64,000 nucleotides of DNA from Bernardetia sp. GTDB taxonomy: Bacteria; Bacteroidota; Bacteroidia; Cytophagales; Bernardetiaceae. Position numbers and translations under genes: made by a program. The notes below the pieces were generated by a model. It was given only the letters and a program-made list of their open reading frames with translations. It was not told where the DNA came from and did no database searches. The stretch spans positions 1 through 64,000 of the forward strand of contig JAHDBD010000019.1 of the NCBI GenBank assembly GCA_020630575.1. Direction: 5' to 3'. Below are positions 62,856 through 64,000 of this stretch, piece after piece (the stretch's first letter is position 1; every line of letters begins with the position of its first letter).

Positions 62856-63305
62856 ATGGATTCACTTAGTTACAAAACTGAGTTTGTTACAGCAGAACAA
62901 GGCAAAGAGAACCGTGAATGGCTCATTGTTGATGCTGAAGGACAAACTTTGGGTCGTATGGCAAGTGAAATAGCGAAACGTTTGCGTGGAAAACACAAAC
63001 CTTCTTACACTCCTCACAATGATTGTGGAGATAGTGTAATCGTTATTAATGCCGAAAAAATCCACCTTACAGGTAAGAAGTGGAACGACAAAAAGATCAT
63101 TACTCACTCTGGTTATCCAGGTGGTCAGAAAATTTATTCAGCACGCCAAATTTTACAGCGTAAGCCTACACAACTTGTAGAAGATGCAGTAAAAGGTATG
63201 TTGCCTCACAACCGTTTAGGACGTGAGTTATTCCGTAATTTGTTTGTGCATGCAGGAAGTGAGCATCCTCACGAAGCACAACAACCTAAAGAAGTAAAAT
63301 TCTAA
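62856..63305 (+). CDS. rplM: 50S ribosomal protein L13
   Basis: A 149-residue uL13. WLIVDAEGQTLGRMASEIAK and the family core KHKPSYTPHNDCGDSVIVIN are clear, with GMLPHNRLGRELFRNLFVHA near the end. It binds 23S rRNA early in large-subunit assembly. It is first of the conserved rplM-rpsI-(rpsB) order seen in Bacteroidetes; the next gene starts 28 bp after its stop codon. Confidence 0.97.
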   Translation: MDSLSYKTEFVTAEQGKENREWLIVDAEGQTLGRMASEIAKRLRGKHKPSYTPHNDCGDSVIVINAEKIHLTGKKWNDKKIITHSGYPGGQKIYSARQILQRKPTQLVEDAVKGMLPHNRLGRELFRNLFVHAGSEHPHEAQQPKEVKF

Positions 63306-63333
63306 AGGTCAATCTAAACCATTTAATTTATAA

Positions 63334-63723
63334 ATGAGTACAACTCTTCACACCCTCGGAAGACGTAAGAAGGCAGTAGCTCGTGTATATATGCAACCAG
63401 GAACAGGTAAAATTACTGTTAATGGTCGTACTATAGAAGACTACTTCCCAACAGAAATCTTACGTATTATCATCAACCAACCTTTTGTTATAGCTGACAA
63501 AGTAGGTGTTTTTGATGTAAACGTTAATGTAGCTAGTGGTGGAATTACAGGACAAGCAGGTGCTGTTCGTCTTGGTATTTCTCGTGCATTAGTAGAATAT
63601 GATGCAGAGCTTCGTCCTGCACTTAAAGCTGAAGGATTCATGACACGTGACCCTCGTATGGTTGAGCGTAAAAAATACGGTCGTAGAAAAGCACGTCGTA
63701 GATTCCAATTCAGCAAGCGTTAA
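63334..63723 (+). CDS. rpsI: 30S ribosomal protein S9
   Basis: A 129-residue uS9 of normal length. It has [20 protein letters not shown] at the N-terminus, [18 protein letters not shown] in the middle and the conserved basic tail [16 protein letters not shown], whose last Arg reaches the P-site tRNA. It is translated with rplM. Confidence 0.98.
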   Translation: MSTTLHTLGRRKKAVARVYMQPGTGKITVNGRTIEDYFPTEILRIIINQPFVIADKVGVFDVNVNVASGGITGQAGAVRLGISRALVEYDAELRPALKAEGFMTRDPRMVERKKYGRRKARRRFQFSKR

Positions 63724-63957
63724 GAATTATCTTTTTTGGACAACTCTGTCATTTACAGATTTATTCGAAAAAACTATTTTTTCAAATTTCTCAAAAGGCA
63801 TTTTTGAAATAAATAGAATTCTTAACCTTCCTTTTTTTATTAAAAATAATAATCCCGAATGCGTGGTTCTCGCCTCTACTATTTTGATATATTTATCAAA
63901 AATGTATAGAAAAAAGAACCAAAGTTTCGAAATTGATTTACATTCTCATAGCAAACT

Positions 63958-64000
63958 ATGGAAAAAATAGAATATAAAGACCTTTTGGACGCAGGCGTGC
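63958..64000 (+). CDS. rpsB: 30S ribosomal protein S2 (start only)
   Basis: The reading frame MEKIEYKDLLDAGV at the window edge matches the N-terminus of Bacteroidetes uS2, and rpsB commonly follows rplM-rpsI. Only 14 codons are present. The 234-bp gap after rpsI holds a CCTTTTTTTATT stretch near 63829 but no gene. Confidence 0.8.
   Translation, partial: MEKIEYKDLLDAGV

Noticed and set aside
1..64000. CRISPR array, rRNA genes, prophage or insertion sequence
   Set aside because: No regularly spaced repeats, rRNA-like stretches, phage structural genes or intact transposase with terminal inverted repeats were seen; the only transposase-like gene is the Rpn-family protein.

Overview
The window looks like chromosomal DNA from a marine-type Bacteroidetes, most likely a member of the Cytophagales close to Bernardetia/Flexibacter litoralis. 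The genus is inferred from gene content; no search was run. Supporting signs are the very AT-rich composition, Bacteroidetes promoters (TTG, about 20 nt, TAnnTTTG), an Oar-type TonB-dependent receptor, a 'putative porin', DUF4097, DUF5683 and DUF3127 proteins, a DISM7TM-SpoIIE phosphatase, and many short lipoproteins.

Layout. 0.1-7.4 kb, mostly minus strand: biotin carboxyl carrier protein, a DUF983 protein, trpA, a DUF3127 protein, pheS, a lipoprotein and a ccmF-type cytochrome c assembly gene. 7.6-19.5 kb: an S41 peptidase, a kinase-less HAMP/GAF/PAS sensor, a large TonB receptor and several exported or lipoproteins. 19.6-27.1 kb, plus strand: prenyl synthase, S1/P1-like nuclease/phospholipase, DUF5683, dapB, signal peptidase I, rfbA and a HExxH peptidase. 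27-36 kb: SpoIIE phosphatase, MoxR ATPase, a sigma factor, an RNA-gene cluster, and an NtrC-type regulator with a kinase-less sensor. 36-43 kb: dtd, small membrane proteins, lptC, a CorC/HlyC protein and a porin. 43-51 kb: a small islet with a HEPN-like protein and a frameshifted PIN toxin with its antitoxin, then a dnaE fused to a proofreading exonuclease and interrupted by an intein, then an Rpn-family nuclease. 51-57 kb: an operon of a Sel1-repeat protein, a divergent HSP90 and a TPR-like protein. 57-60 kb: an ECF sigma / membrane anti-sigma candidate / DUF4097 operon. 60-64 kb: sixA, a glycosyltransferase, a GNAT, rplM-rpsI and the start of rpsB.

The most unusual region is 31.94-32.91 kb. 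Two tandem modules of about 440 bp each carry a tRNA whose 3' half lies upstream of its 5' half, i.e. a circularly permuted tRNA gene. In both, the acceptor, anticodon and T stems pair, and the stem sequences differ compensatorily between the two modules. The rejoined anticodon loops would read UUU and UCU. Each permuted tRNA is flanked by segments conserved between the modules, and each is followed by a complete tRNA with an 8-nt anticodon loop and a near-identical terminator. The conserved flanks look like a split, permuted intron or other structured RNA; I could not assign them to a known intron class by eye.

Small palindromic repeats are scattered between genes. One family (stem around GGTG/CACC followed by AACGGC) has six copies between 43.0 and 60.8 kb. 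Another (CCCTAAGGG/CCCTTAGGG) has two copies, at 2.4 and 29.7 kb.
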